DNA of 64,000 nucleotides from Burkholderiales bacterium (lineage in GTDB: Bacteria; Pseudomonadota; Gammaproteobacteria; Burkholderiales; Casimicrobiaceae): contig JANXNI010000096.1 of assembly GCA_025354165.1 (NCBI GenBank), positions 1-64,000 of the forward strand, given 5' to 3'. The notes under the pieces are model-generated. The model did no database searches. It was not told where the DNA came from and saw only the letters and a program-made list of their open reading frames with translations. Made by a program: the position numbers and the translations under genes. This document shows positions 17,584 to 27,018 of the stretch, piece by piece. The stretch's first letter is position 1, and every line of letters starts with the position of its first letter.

Positions 17584-18549
17584 ATGAAACAGAAATTATT
17601 CGCCGTACTGGGTGCGGCCGCTGTGATTGGCGCCGTGGTCGCGTTGACCACCAACACGGCGTTCGCGCAATTCCCGGATAAAGCCATCAACTACATCATC
17701 CCTTTTGTGCCGGGTGGGGAGAGCGATATTGCCGCGCGTCTGCAAGGCAAAGTCGCGGTCAAGTTCACCGGCAAGGATTTCATCGTACAAAACAAGCCGG
17801 GTGCTGGTGGCGCGTTGGCGTGGGCTCAAGTCAACAATCTGCCGGGTGATGGCTACAGCATCGTCGGCAGCAACCTGCCGCATCTCATCCTGCAGCCGCT
17901 CGAAGGGGTAGTGCAATACAAGACAGACGATATCGTCAACGTATTCTTCTTTCACTATACGCCGGATGCTCTCGTCGTCGCGGCCGATTCGCCGTACAAA
18001 ACGTTCGCCGATCTGGTAGCTGCGGCAAAAGCAGATCCCGGTAAATTGACCATTGCCGGCAGCGGTACCAACTCAGCTAACCACATGGCTTTTCAGCGGC
18101 TCGAAGTTCAGGGCAAACTGAAGATGACCTACGTGCCGTTCAAGGGTACAGGGGATCTGACTACGGCCGTGATCGGCAAACACGTCGACGCCGCGCTGAC
18201 CTACCCAACCTTTGCTGTAATGAACAGAGAGAAAACGCGCATGTTGGCGGTTGCCACGCCCAAGCGGTTGCCGCAATTTCCGAATACGCCTACGTTCAAA
18301 GAGCTTGGCTTTGACTGGGTGGACGGTGCCTATCGCGGTATTGCAGTTCCAAAATCGACGCCCGAGCCGATCCGCAAGCAGCTATCGGATCTCTTCCTCA
18401 AAATCAACAATGACCCCGAGCACCGCAAGCAAATGCAGGACAACGGCTACGAGCAGATCGACATTACGTACGATCAGGTTCCCGAATTCATGAAAAAGCG
18501 CGTGGCAGAAACCATGCCGCTGGCGAAGCAAATGGGACTCGTAAAGTAG
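17584..18549 (+). CDS. Tripartite tricarboxylate transporter (Bug/TctC) substrate-binding protein
   Basis: 321 residues. ATG 17584 is set by a strong AAGGAGG (17571-17577) and gives a signal peptide MKQKLFAVLGAAAVIG, cleaved near TAFAQ. The mature protein has the Bug signature IIPFVPGGESDIAAR and the ligand-loop region NKPGAGGALAWAQV. It should bind a small carboxylate in the periplasm. No tctA/tctB is adjacent, as for most Bug proteins of betaproteobacteria, so the substrate cannot be inferred. Confidence 0.92.
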   Translation: MKQKLFAVLGAAAVIGAVVALTTNTAFAQFPDKAINYIIPFVPGGESDIAARLQGKVAVKFTGKDFIVQNKPGAGGALAWAQVNNLPGDGYSIVGSNLPHLILQPLEGVVQYKTDDIVNVFFFHYTPDALVVAADSPYKTFADLVAAAKADPGKLTIAGSGTNSANHMAFQRLEVQGKLKMTYVPFKGTGDLTTAVIGKHVDAALTYPTFAVMNREKTRMLAVATPKRLPQFPNTPTFKELGFDWVDGAYRGIAVPKSTPEPIRKQLSDLFLKINNDPEHRKQMQDNGYEQIDITYDQVPEFMKKRVAETMPLAKQMGLVK

Positions 18550-18583
18550 TCTCACAGAGACTTCACCGGACCGCCCTCACAGA

Positions 18584-18703
18584 TACAGCTTTTTAGTACA
18601 AGTGCCGCTGCAAAGGGGTTACGCACCCCTTTAAGCGTTAGTTAACTTTCGCTAAAATAGCGCCCTCGTCCATATAAAGTAGGGCATTCACAGAAAAGCT
18701 GTT
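18584..18703. repeat. 120-bp palindromic dispersed repeat, copy R3
   Basis: Begins TACAGCTTTT and ends AAAAGCTGTT, exactly 120 bp. The centre reads TTAGTTAACTTT in register with the GTCGAC centres elsewhere. The left arm contains a strong hairpin, AAAGGGGT/ACCCCTTT. It lies between the convergent ends of the TctC gene and the second ParA-like gene, where it could also act as a bidirectional transcription barrier. Confidence 0.88.
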
Positions 18704-18751
18704 GTGGTATTCGACCGGTTTCGCGTGCGACACCATGCGCCCACTTGCGGG

Positions 18752-19456
18752 CTAAGCGATCTGCACAACGCCTGGTTGGACTGCAACGTCAACAGCCGTT
18801 TCCGGCACTCCCGCAGTTCGCGACCGATTCAACTGCTCGCGAATCCAGTTCACAAGAGGAAGCCACGCTTCAATCTGATTCTCGGTGCGTGATGCTGGCA
18901 AATCGTAAATGGACACGCCATCGCGCGCGCACTGAGGATAAACCACGCTGTCCGGAACGAACATCACGACCGGCAGGCCGCTACGCTTGAAGAAATTGTT
19001 CAACTCTTGCGCCATACGAGTACGACTATCGGTACGGCTACCAACCATTCCAATCGCGACTTTGCCAGATTGCACGTTCGGGTCGGCGTGTAATTTGATC
19101 AAAAATTTAGCCGTCGCTTCGATGTCAAACACCGAAGGATTCACCGGCACCAGAACGCAATTCGCACGCGACAAAAGATAGGTCCGATCAGCCCGCCGCA
19201 AGCGTGCGTGCGTGTCGATCACCATCCACTGCGGCGCAAAGGTTCGCAGCTCTTCCATGTCGGTCTGTTCGTTCCACGACATGATTTTCGGCAACATTCC
19301 GGGGCGCCGCGACAGCCAATTGGTGGCCGATTGCTGCTTGTCAAGATCCATGATCACAACGCGCTGCTTGGTCGAGGCGAGCATCCCGGCGATATTGGTG
19401 CTGAGCGTGGATTTCCCGGCTCCGCCTTTTGGATTAGCGACAAGTATGGTGAACAT
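18752..19456 (-). CDS. ParA/MinD-like ATPase (second of tandem pair)
   Basis: 234 residues from ATG 19456, which gives MFTILVANPKGGAGKST directly; the longer frame is rejected because the same motif starts the neighbour. The deviant Walker A KGGAGKST is near residues 10-17. The segment QWMVIDTHARLRRADR occupies the place where ParA proteins usually have D-T/A-P-A-G, so the switch motif is altered here. No ParB or parS-like neighbour is present. It follows its paralogue after 17 bp and is probably cotranscribed with it. Confidence 0.85.
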   Translation of the reverse strand: MFTILVANPKGGAGKSTLSTNIAGMLASTKQRVVIMDLDKQQSATNWLSRRPGMLPKIMSWNEQTDMEELRTFAPQWMVIDTHARLRRADRTYLLSRANCVLVPVNPSVFDIEATAKFLIKLHADPNVQSGKVAIGMVGSRTDSRTRMAQELNNFFKRSGLPVVMFVPDSVVYPQCARDGVSIYDLPASRTENQIEAWLPLVNWIREQLNRSRTAGVPETAVDVAVQPGVVQIA

Positions 19457-19473
19457 GCGGGAAGTGTATCGTC

Positions 19474-20148
19474 CTAACGGTGCACTGCCGGAGCGTGTTG
19501 AGTCGAGCCAGCTTTGGCAGCGACACGCTGTTGCAACCAGTGAAAAATCGGCGGCCAGTCTGACCACGCCTCTTCGGCGCGCGAACGCGGTAAATCAAAA
19601 ATAGAAAGCCCGTCGCGCGCAGCATGCACGTATAACTGCGAGTCGCGCACATGAGAAATTACGTCAAGCGACAACGGGGACAAAAAATCATCGAGATCGG
19701 ATGCGGCGACGGTGCGACCATCAACCTTCGAGCCCACAATTGCGACGGCTCGCTTGCCATCCTTCACCGGTTTCAAAGCGGCCAATTCGGTCAGAAAATC
19801 GGCCGTCGCTTCAAAATCAAATGTCGACGTCGACACTGGCACCAACACGGCGTCAGCCGCTTTGACCAACTCCGCCAGCTCCGCGCCGTGAACACCGGCA
19901 GGCGCATCGATGACCATCCACTGCGGCGCGTAGTCACGAATGATTTTGCTATCGGTATCAGGCAGTGCGCCGCGAACCTCAGGAAAGCCGCGGGGCCGCC
20001 GCGTCAGCCAGCGTGCAGCGGAGCGCTGCCGATCGCGATCAAAGACAACCACACGTTGGCGTTTGCCCGCCAGATACGCCGCCAGCGTCGTGGCAATCGT
20101 CGTCTTGCCCGAGCCGCCTTTTGGATTGGCTACAAGTACCGTAAACAT
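19474..20148 (-). CDS. ParA/MinD-like ATPase (first of tandem pair)
   Basis: 224 residues from ATG 20148, with GGAGG 11-12 bp upstream. Residues 1-20 carry the deviant Walker A motif KGGSGKTT. QWMVIDAPAGVHGAEL is the expected second acidic motif. It shares the opening (M-F-T-V/I-LVANPKGG), the DLPxSRxE C-terminal region and overall length with the downstream gene, so the pair arose by tandem duplication. The cargo is unknown. Confidence 0.87.
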   Translation of the reverse strand: MFTVLVANPKGGSGKTTIATTLAAYLAGKRQRVVVFDRDRQRSAARWLTRRPRGFPEVRGALPDTDSKIIRDYAPQWMVIDAPAGVHGAELAELVKAADAVLVPVSTSTFDFEATADFLTELAALKPVKDGKRAVAIVGSKVDGRTVAASDLDDFLSPLSLDVISHVRDSQLYVHAARDGLSIFDLPRSRAEEAWSDWPPIFHWLQQRVAAKAGSTQHAPAVHR

Positions 20149-20239
20149 TGCGCTCAAGCCTCCGGCTCCTCACATGATGAGCCGCAGTATAGGGCAGGAA
20201 TCGTGCATAAAAGCCGTCGCCACGCGCCTTAGGCGGCAA

Positions 20240-22225
20240 CTAGGGGCGATTCAGCGATTTCTTCAGAAAAGCCTCAAACCGGGTGTAGAACTCGACCCGG
20301 TTTTCAAGCTTGGCGTAGCCATGCCCCTCGGCAGACTTGACCATCCATTCGTAAGGTTTGCCAAGTTTTTCGAGTGCATCGCGCATGCGTTCACCGTGAA
20401 TGATCGGCACCCGGCGGTCCTCGCCGCCATAGGCCATGAACACCGGCATTTTGATCTTGTCGGCATTTTGGGCTGGCGAAGTCGCGCGCAACTGCGCCTT
20501 GTCGCGGTCAGCGTCGCCCACCATGATTGGCAACAGAAAACGATTGAAATCACTATCGCTGCTATCCGACCAGGTTACGGTGTGGAAAAGCTGCAAATCA
20601 GTCACGCCGACGTAGTTGCCCGCGCACTGAAACAGATCAGGTGTTTTCACCAATGCCTGCATCGCTGCGTAACCGCCATAGCTCGCGCCGTAAATGCACA
20701 TGCGCTTGGGATCGGCGATGCCCTGCTTCACCGCCCACAGTGCTGTATCAGTAATGTCATCCTGCATCGCAAGGCCCCATTGCTTGAAGCTCGCAAGCAG
20801 ATGCTTCAAACCAAGGCCGGTCGTACCACGAAAATTCGGCTGGATCACAGCGTAGCCGCGCGATGCAAAGAACTGCGCTTCCGCCTCCCATCCCCAACTT
20901 GTCAGCGGCACCCACGGCCCGCCATGCGCAATCACGAGCAGTGGCAACGATTTTGGCGGCACACCGCGCGGCAAAGTGAGCACGGCCGAAAGCGGTAAAT
21001 CATCACGCGCCGAAAATTTGACCACGCGCGATTCAGCCATCATGGCAGGCTTGATCCACGGCCTCGAATCAATCAGGAATTCCAGCTTGCGGGTGCGGAA
21101 ATCGAACAAATAAACCGTACCGGGATTGCGATCCGAATACGAAAATACCAGCATGCGCTTCGTCTGATCAGGGGGTAGAAAGCGGTTGACGGCGTTGGGC
21201 AGCGCGCGATCTACCTCGCGCTGTAACGCAGCCCAGGAATCATCGAGCCACGTCATGGCGTAGCGCTCGCCGACCGACGTCGCGCCCACCAATTTCTTCG
21301 ACACCGGATCGAATACGGCAGCGGTCATGTCGTAGTCGTCGCGGCTAGCGAGCACCTGCTGCAACTGGCCCCGCTCATCCAGACGAATGACGGCGTTGGT
21401 CATCCGCGAATTTGCCAATGCAGCCGCAGAACGATCTCGCGGGCCAAAGCCGATCAGACTGCCGTCATAACCCACCGCCGACACCCAGTTCGCAGGCTCG
21501 CGGAAATCGCCGTCGAAGGTGGTCGTCCACGGCGACTTCTCCTCGCGTCGATAGAACTGCTTGACCTGCGTGCCCTTCGTCGAATAGGCCGCGCGCGGTC
21601 GCCCTTCCTGATCCAGCGCCCAGGCCTGCACGTCACCAGGATTGTCATAGCTCAGTAGCGTTTTACGCGCTGTCCGTGTGTTAATACGATAGACATCGCT
21701 GCTATCAAAATTACGCTCGTTCGAGGCAACGATTAAATCGTCCGAGCCGTCTGCCAGCGTCGTCATCACCCGTGTGTAACGCGGACGCAGCTGAAGCGCG
21801 GCGCCATCGCCCAAAGGTAGCGCGAGCCGCCGTGCATTGGTTGCATCACGATCGATCGCGAACAGACCACCGGTACGCCACGGGTTGATGGTACCTGCGG
21901 GGTCGTAAACATTGCCAGTCACAAACGCCAGACGCTGTGAATTCACCCAATGAAATTCGACGATGTCCGCATCCGGAACGGTGGCAACCATCGAGGATGT
22001 TCGCTTCTCAAGGTCGATCACTGCGAGGCCAAGGCGCGAGCCGCTATTCGCCAGAAAACCCAGATAGTTTCCGTCGGGCGAAAGGGCTGGCCGCAATACG
22101 TCAGGAAGACGAAAAAAGTCCGTCGCGGGAATAGTCGATGAAGCGGGCAAAGTCTGCGCCGACGCATTTGTAATGTGCGCGCCCAGAAAAAACGCGAGCC
22201 ACGCGAATGAAAGCAGAATCCTCAT
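20240..22225 (-). CDS. S9 family (prolyl oligopeptidase-type) serine peptidase
   Basis: 661 residues from ATG 22225, which opens a signal peptide (MRILLSFAWLAFFLGAHI, cleavage near ASAQ); the longer frame runs into a region with no RBS. The N-terminal beta-propeller covers about residues 30-400. The C-terminal alpha/beta hydrolase has the nucleophile in GASYGGYAA, the Asp in YGGEDRRVP and the His in AEGHGYAK. Likely a secreted or periplasmic aminopeptidase/oligopeptidase. A 107-bp gap separates it from the response-regulator gene upstream. Confidence 0.9.
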   Translation of the reverse strand: MRILLSFAWLAFFLGAHITNASAQTLPASSTIPATDFFRLPDVLRPALSPDGNYLGFLANSGSRLGLAVIDLEKRTSSMVATVPDADIVEFHWVNSQRLAFVTGNVYDPAGTINPWRTGGLFAIDRDATNARRLALPLGDGAALQLRPRYTRVMTTLADGSDDLIVASNERNFDSSDVYRINTRTARKTLLSYDNPGDVQAWALDQEGRPRAAYSTKGTQVKQFYRREEKSPWTTTFDGDFREPANWVSAVGYDGSLIGFGPRDRSAAALANSRMTNAVIRLDERGQLQQVLASRDDYDMTAAVFDPVSKKLVGATSVGERYAMTWLDDSWAALQREVDRALPNAVNRFLPPDQTKRMLVFSYSDRNPGTVYLFDFRTRKLEFLIDSRPWIKPAMMAESRVVKFSARDDLPLSAVLTLPRGVPPKSLPLLVIAHGGPWVPLTSWGWEAEAQFFASRGYAVIQPNFRGTTGLGLKHLLASFKQWGLAMQDDITDTALWAVKQGIADPKRMCIYGASYGGYAAMQALVKTPDLFQCAGNYVGVTDLQLFHTVTWSDSSDSDFNRFLLPIMVGDADRDKAQLRATSPAQNADKIKMPVFMAYGGEDRRVPIIHGERMRDALEKLGKPYEWMVKSAEGHGYAKLENRVEFYTRFEAFLKKSLNRP

Positions 22226-22332
22226 TAGCTTAAGTGTCCACCAAGCAACCGGTTCCACATGCGCCGATGCGACGAATGACGAGGCGCTTGGACAGAACAC
22301 GAATGCGCTGTGCCGGAGCCAGTGGAACAACC

Positions 22333-23109
22333 TTACATCTGCTTAAACAGATGAAAAAAATGTCGGCTTACGCCAATTTTTTCGTTCGATCCACGCAGCA
22401 CGATGGAGTGCTTTTCAACGCCATCGCGGGTGATTTTTGCAATGCGGCGCACGTTGACAATGGCACCACGATGAACTTGCCAGAAAATTTCAGGGTCGAG
22501 TCCGCCGGTCAATTCTTTCAGCGGCGTTCGAATTAGTACGTCCTCTGTGTCGGTGACGACGCGGGTGTATTTGGTGTCTGACTGAAAAAAAATCACGTCA
22601 TCAATCGGGAACATACGTACATCCTGCCCGACCAGTGCCTTGATCCACTTGATTCGCTCCGCTGTATTGGGCTCGCGACTGCTGATCAGATGCGCCACCG
22701 GCGTGACATCGTCAGGCGGCACATCGGCGCTATCGAGCAGTCGTTGCAGCGTCACCGCAAGCCGATCTTCCTCGATGGGCTTTAACAAATAGTCCACCGC
22801 ACCACGCTCAAAGGCCTCTATCGCGAATTGATCGTAGGCCGTGCAAAAAACAATCTTTGCGCCATCGCCAATTTCAGTAGCCACCTCAAGCCCGGACTTC
22901 ACGGGCATGCGAATGTCCAGAAAGCAGACATCGGGCTCGGTCGCAGCATATTGCGCCAATGCATCCTCACCGTTAACCGCCTCGGCAACAACCTCAAACG
23001 AGTTCATATGCAACCCAAGCAGCTCGCGCATACGTTCGCGCATCAGCGGTTCGTCATCGGCAAACAGACAGCGAATTTTTTCCATTTTTTCGGTTCGACT
23101 CTGGTTCAT
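22333..23109 (-). CDS. LytTR family response regulator
   Basis: 258 residues. Receiver domain (about 10-125) with the acidic pair DDE and phospho-acceptor in CFLDIRMPVKSG, then a LytTR DNA-binding domain (about 155-255, FPIDDVIFFQSDTKYTRVV and FWQVHRGAIVNVRRI). Its ATG overlaps the histidine-kinase stop by 4 bp, so kinase and regulator are translationally coupled partners. An alternative start 8 codons in (MEKIRC) also fits. Target genes are not evident. Confidence 0.92.
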   Translation of the reverse strand: MNQSRTEKMEKIRCLFADDEPLMRERMRELLGLHMNSFEVVAEAVNGEDALAQYAATEPDVCFLDIRMPVKSGLEVATEIGDGAKIVFCTAYDQFAIEAFERGAVDYLLKPIEEDRLAVTLQRLLDSADVPPDDVTPVAHLISSREPNTAERIKWIKALVGQDVRMFPIDDVIFFQSDTKYTRVVTDTEDVLIRTPLKELTGGLDPEIFWQVHRGAIVNVRRIAKITRDGVEKHSIVLRGSNEKIGVSRHFFHLFKQM

Positions 23110-24179
23110 ATTTTCCGGGGAATGGTCAAGGTGGCAATGCAGCCGTGCGGCGTATTTTGCGTGAGTTTGACGTGTGCATCAGCCCCGTAAGTCGCCTGCA
23201 AACGCTGCGCAATGTTCGACAAGCCAAGGCCGCCACCGGTTTCGCTGCTCTCCATGCTAGTGAGCCCCACACCCGTATCGCACACCGAAATCACGACGCT
23301 GTTGCCTGCAAGCACGGCTCGCACATCGACGCGCCCACCGGAAGCGGCAGGTTCAACGCCGTGCTTGATCGCGTTCTCCACTAGCGTCATCACGAGCGCT
23401 GGAGGCAATTCGAAATCCGCAACCTCCGGGTCGGCATGCACGGCAAAAGTCAGCCGCTCTCCCATACGCGTCTGCATGATTGATAGATAAGCCGCGACCT
23501 GCTCCAGCTCACGTTTCAGCGCGCCGCGATCTTCACGCATTGACGGAATCGACATGCGCAAGAAGCGAACCAGATGCCCAATCAATTTTGCCGCGTCGGG
23601 CGCGCCCTTTTGCGATAGCTGTTGAGCGGACGCGAGTGTATTGAACAAAAAGTGGGGCTCGATCTGAGCCTGCAAAAGACGCAAACGAGTTTCAGTTAAT
23701 TGTCGCTGAACATCGCTCTCGTTGATTTCCACGGACAGTCGCTTATTGGCAATCGCCAACCGTTGCGCACGCAAATACACGATGGCCGCAGCAATCGCAG
23801 CGTACAAAAGTCCGGCAGAAAGGCCCGCAACAAGCGTCGCCTGAAAGCGCAAATAGAACGTCTGTCGCAGATCGTTGCCATAGTAACGATCCAGCGTTGC
23901 ACCGATCAAAATGGCGATAAACACAGCCGCGATTGGCGCTGAAACTGCGATGTGAATCAGCTTTCGTGCAAGGCTCGCATTCGGCGACAACACCGGAATG
24001 ATCGCCAGACCAATTAGAAAGAAAAGTACATTGAGCGCGGGCCACGCCTCAATAAATGCGATGTCAGGAACAACCCAGGCAGCAAGCACCGCCAGCAGTA
24101 AAGCCGCTGGTACCGACAGGAATAACCAGCGCCAGTGACGCGGCAATTCGGCGGTAGTCGTGCGGCGGTCTTGCGGCAT
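23106..24179 (-). CDS. LytS/YehU-type sensor histidine kinase
   Basis: 357 residues from ATG 24179 (MPQDRRTTT). The N-terminal half has four or more hydrophobic segments (about 15-155) without an obvious periplasmic sensor domain. The His_kinase motif QAQIEPHFLFNTL includes the phospho-accepting His. The HATPase part shows LVENAIKHGVEP and GGLGLSNIAQRL. It starts 20 bp after pit and overlaps the LytTR regulator. Confidence 0.9.
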   Translation of the reverse strand: MPQDRRTTTAELPRHWRWLFLSVPAALLLAVLAAWVVPDIAFIEAWPALNVLFFLIGLAIIPVLSPNASLARKLIHIAVSAPIAAVFIAILIGATLDRYYGNDLRQTFYLRFQATLVAGLSAGLLYAAIAAAIVYLRAQRLAIANKRLSVEINESDVQRQLTETRLRLLQAQIEPHFLFNTLASAQQLSQKGAPDAAKLIGHLVRFLRMSIPSMREDRGALKRELEQVAAYLSIMQTRMGERLTFAVHADPEVADFELPPALVMTLVENAIKHGVEPAASGGRVDVRAVLAGNSVVISVCDTGVGLTSMESSETGGGLGLSNIAQRLQATYGADAHVKLTQNTPHGCIATLTIPRKI

Positions 24180-24199
24180 CGTTCGTATGTGTATCTGCG

Positions 24200-25207
24200 C
24201 TAGAAAACCTGACGCCCTGCCCACCAGGCAATTGCCGCGATAAACGCCGACGCTGGAATCGTCAAAACCCAGGCCCAGACAATATTGCCAGCCAGACCCC
24301 AGCGGACGGCCGATAATTTTCTCGCCGCACCGACGCCAACAATCGCGCCGGTAATCGTATGAGTTGTAGACACGGGAATGCCGAAACTCGACGCGATAAA
24401 CAGGGTAATCGCGCCGCCCGTCTCAGCGGCAAAGCCACCGACCGGTTTCAGCTTGGTGATCTTCTGTCCCATCGTTTTGACGATGCGCCATCCACCAAAT
24501 AAAGTGCCCAGTGAAATCGCCAGATAACAGGAGATTACGACCCAGTACGGTAGCGTTTTCGGGTCATTCGTGGCCATGCCCGCAGTGATCAACAGCAACC
24601 AGATGATGCCCATCGTTTTCTGCGCATCGTTGCTGCCGTGACCCAGGCTATAGAGCGCGCAGGAGACCAGCTGTCCGCGCCGAAACCATTTGTCAACACC
24701 CCAGGGGGTACTGCGCCGAAACGCCCACGAAATCATGAGCAATATCAGTGCGCCAAACGCGAACCCCATCGCGGGAGACAACAGGATAAACAGAACTGTT
24801 TTCCCGATGGCGGCACCATTGAGCGCACCCGTACCTGCTTTCGCGACAGTTGCCCCCATCACGCCACCGATCAGCGCGTGCGACGACGACGATGGAATGC
24901 CGTAGAACCAGGTGATGATGTTCCAGGCGATGGCCCCTACCAGCGCGCCGAAAATGACGTGATAGTCCACCACGTGCGGATCGACCATGCTGCCGATTGT
25001 GGCGGCAACGTGAAGGCCAAATATCCCGAGCGCAAGAAAGTTAAAGCACGCGGCCCAGAGGACGGCCTGCCCCGGCTTCAGCACACCCGTTGAAACAATG
25101 GTGGCAATGGCGTTGGCGGCATCGTGAAAGCCGTTCATGAAATCGAACGCTATCGCGAGCGCGACCAGAAGGACGATGACCCAAAGGGCGGTGGCGGTAA
25201 TGTTCAT
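24200..25207 (-). CDS. pit: Low-affinity inorganic phosphate transporter (Pit family)
   Basis: 335 residues, about 10 transmembrane helices. Two internally repeated PHO-4 signatures are visible: FMNGFHDAANAIATIV (residues about 23-38) and LGHGSNDAQKTMGII. Imports phosphate, probably as a metal-phosphate complex with protons. It lies 21 bp downstream of a DUF47/PhoU-like gene, the usual partner arrangement. Confidence 0.93.
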   Translation of the reverse strand: MNITATALWVIVLLVALAIAFDFMNGFHDAANAIATIVSTGVLKPGQAVLWAACFNFLALGIFGLHVAATIGSMVDPHVVDYHVIFGALVGAIAWNIITWFYGIPSSSSHALIGGVMGATVAKAGTGALNGAAIGKTVLFILLSPAMGFAFGALILLMISWAFRRSTPWGVDKWFRRGQLVSCALYSLGHGSNDAQKTMGIIWLLLITAGMATNDPKTLPYWVVISCYLAISLGTLFGGWRIVKTMGQKITKLKPVGGFAAETGGAITLFIASSFGIPVSTTHTITGAIVGVGAARKLSAVRWGLAGNIVWAWVLTIPASAFIAAIAWWAGRQVF

Positions 25208-25228
25208 GACGAATCGGTCGACGAAGGC

Positions 25229-25867
25229 TTACGCGTTCTCGATGACAATACCCTGCATCACATTGGCTACATCCTCGCAGCGATCCGTCACCGTTTCCAG
25301 CAGCTCGTATATCGCCTTCATCTTGATCAACTGTATGGCATCGCGCTCAGTGCGAAAGAGTTTCGAAATCGCGCTGCGCATCACGTGATCAGCATCCGAT
25401 TCGAGGCGATCAATTTCCTCGCAAATTTTGAGAATGGTCGCTGCGTTTTCCATGTTGGAAAGCAGCACAACGGCCGACTTAACGCGTTCGCAACATTGCA
25501 GGCACAACTCCGCCAGCTGCTTTGCCTCGGGAGGCACGGCCTTGATGTCATACAGCGACACCGACTCCGCCGCGTCCTGCATCAGGTCGAGCACGTCGTC
25601 CATATTCGAGATGAGCTGATGGATCTCTTCGCGATCCAGCGGCGTGATGAATGTTTTGTGTAGCAGCTGGATTGTCTCGCGGGTGTAGTTGTCACCGCGT
25701 TTTTCGATTGCATCAATCGCGTTGGCGTGGTCGCGCAAATCGGTTGCACCTTCGCCAAGCGCGTTCATCAAAGCAACCAGCTCCTTGCCGCCTTCGACGA
25801 TTTCATGCGCATGCAAATTAAACAGCTCGAAAAAGCGGCCTTCCGTGGGCATGAAGCGACCAAACAT
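25229..25867 (-). CDS. DUF47 family PhoU-like phosphate transport regulator
   Basis: 212 residues, all alpha-helical in appearance, with the two PhoU-like repeats: EKRGDNYTRETIQLLHKTFITPLDREEIHQL (quoted region spans about residues 57-87; core EKRGDNYTRET) and DRLESDADHVMRSAIS. Members of this family are encoded beside Pit transporters and are thought to control them. Same strand as pit with a 21-bp gap, so an operon is very likely. Confidence 0.92.
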   Translation of the reverse strand: MFGRFMPTEGRFFELFNLHAHEIVEGGKELVALMNALGEGATDLRDHANAIDAIEKRGDNYTRETIQLLHKTFITPLDREEIHQLISNMDDVLDLMQDAAESVSLYDIKAVPPEAKQLAELCLQCCERVKSAVVLLSNMENAATILKICEEIDRLESDADHVMRSAISKLFRTERDAIQLIKMKAIYELLETVTDRCEDVANVMQGIVIENA

Positions 25868-25906
25868 ACGCGTTCCCCGTCATAATTGTTGCGGCGATTC
25901 TAGCGG

Positions 25907-26974
25907 TCAACCCCGAATCACTATCGTTTCCCCGTATTCGTCAATCAGGTCGGCGAGCTTTCGGATGGTCAGCGGTGCCGAGCCTTCCGCTTTGTTGTTG
26001 ACAATCACATAAGCGTCCTGATCATGGTCGACCGCTTCCTTGACTAGCTGCGCGACTTGCGCGCGCCCCTCGGGGTCTTCATCGACGAGCGCATTAAACG
26101 GCGCGTAGCGCTCTTTCGCCTCTTCATATTTGAAGCCTGAGTGCAAGCTCCAGCGGATCACGAGTGGCGCTCGTCCTGATTCTCGCCAATAGCGCGCTTG
26201 CTCTGTAGCGGTCGGCATGCGCGCATGTATGGCGATGCAGTGGGTTGCAGGGCCGGCGCATAGCGCAGCCAGATAGTCGTCGGTCAACAGCTCCGGATCG
26301 CGCACTTCTACCGCGTAAAACGCGGCCCCTGAGAGAACAGGCAGCGCCACCAGAAACTCTGCGAGTGCATCTGCAAAGCGCGCTGGTGAACGGGTAAAAC
26401 GCGGCCCCAGCGGCGGAAATTGAAACACCAGCGGCCCACACATTTCAGCCAGCCCACGCGTCGCAGGTAGTACAAACTGAGCCGTAGCAAGACTCGCATT
26501 CAGAAACGCGTCGTTATCCGACCACCGCCCATCCTCGCTACGCAGTCGCGGCCCAGTGAACAGCATCGGCGCTTTGACCAGAAAGCGAAACCCCGGAGAC
26601 ACCGCTCTCGCTTGCGTCGCGTAGGTACGAAAGTCCGCCTCGCCAATGGGTGCATAAAACGTGCGATCGAGGCCGACGGTTCGGAGCAACGGATGCACTG
26701 CATAGGCGGGCAACCCGCGCTTGGCCAACGCCGTGTCCGAGTACAGCGAGGCATAGACCAGATTCGTCCAACCCGGATAACTCCACGACGAAGTGCCGAG
26801 GCGCACATGGGGCGGTAGACGCGTAGCCACGTCGGCAACGCAACGGTCGACAACGAACGGTTCAACGCGCTCGGTTTTCGCGCTTTTTTTCGCTACGGAT
26901 TTGGTATCGCCGTCGCCCGCCGGTCGCGGTACCGGTAACGGTTCCCCGAAAAGATCAAACTGGTCGCTACTCAT
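25907..26974 (-). CDS. DUF72 domain-containing protein
   Basis: 355 residues. After a polar N-terminus (about 1-55) the DUF72 TIM-barrel-like domain begins at LGTSSWSYPGWTNLVY. Family hallmarks include DRTFYAPI, FRFLVKAP and a C-terminal VIVNNKAEGSAP. The function of DUF72 is not known. It sits upstream of the DUF47-pit pair on the same strand with a 39-bp gap, so it may share a transcript. Confidence 0.88.
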   Translation of the reverse strand: MSSDQFDLFGEPLPVPRPAGDGDTKSVAKKSAKTERVEPFVVDRCVADVATRLPPHVRLGTSSWSYPGWTNLVYASLYSDTALAKRGLPAYAVHPLLRTVGLDRTFYAPIGEADFRTYATQARAVSPGFRFLVKAPMLFTGPRLRSEDGRWSDNDAFLNASLATAQFVLPATRGLAEMCGPLVFQFPPLGPRFTRSPARFADALAEFLVALPVLSGAAFYAVEVRDPELLTDDYLAALCAGPATHCIAIHARMPTATEQARYWRESGRAPLVIRWSLHSGFKYEEAKERYAPFNALVDEDPEGRAQVAQLVKEAVDHDQDAYVIVNNKAEGSAPLTIRKLADLIDEYGETIVIRG

Positions 26975-27018
26975 GCCTCGTTTTGCTACGGACTACCTGT
27001 GCGCCACGGGCGGTATCG

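Noticed and set aside
18612-18633. Strong hairpin AAAGGGGT/ACCCCTTT as a simple intrinsic terminator of tctC
   Set aside because: It has no T-run and is part of repeat R3, whose arms carry comparable dyads in other contexts.
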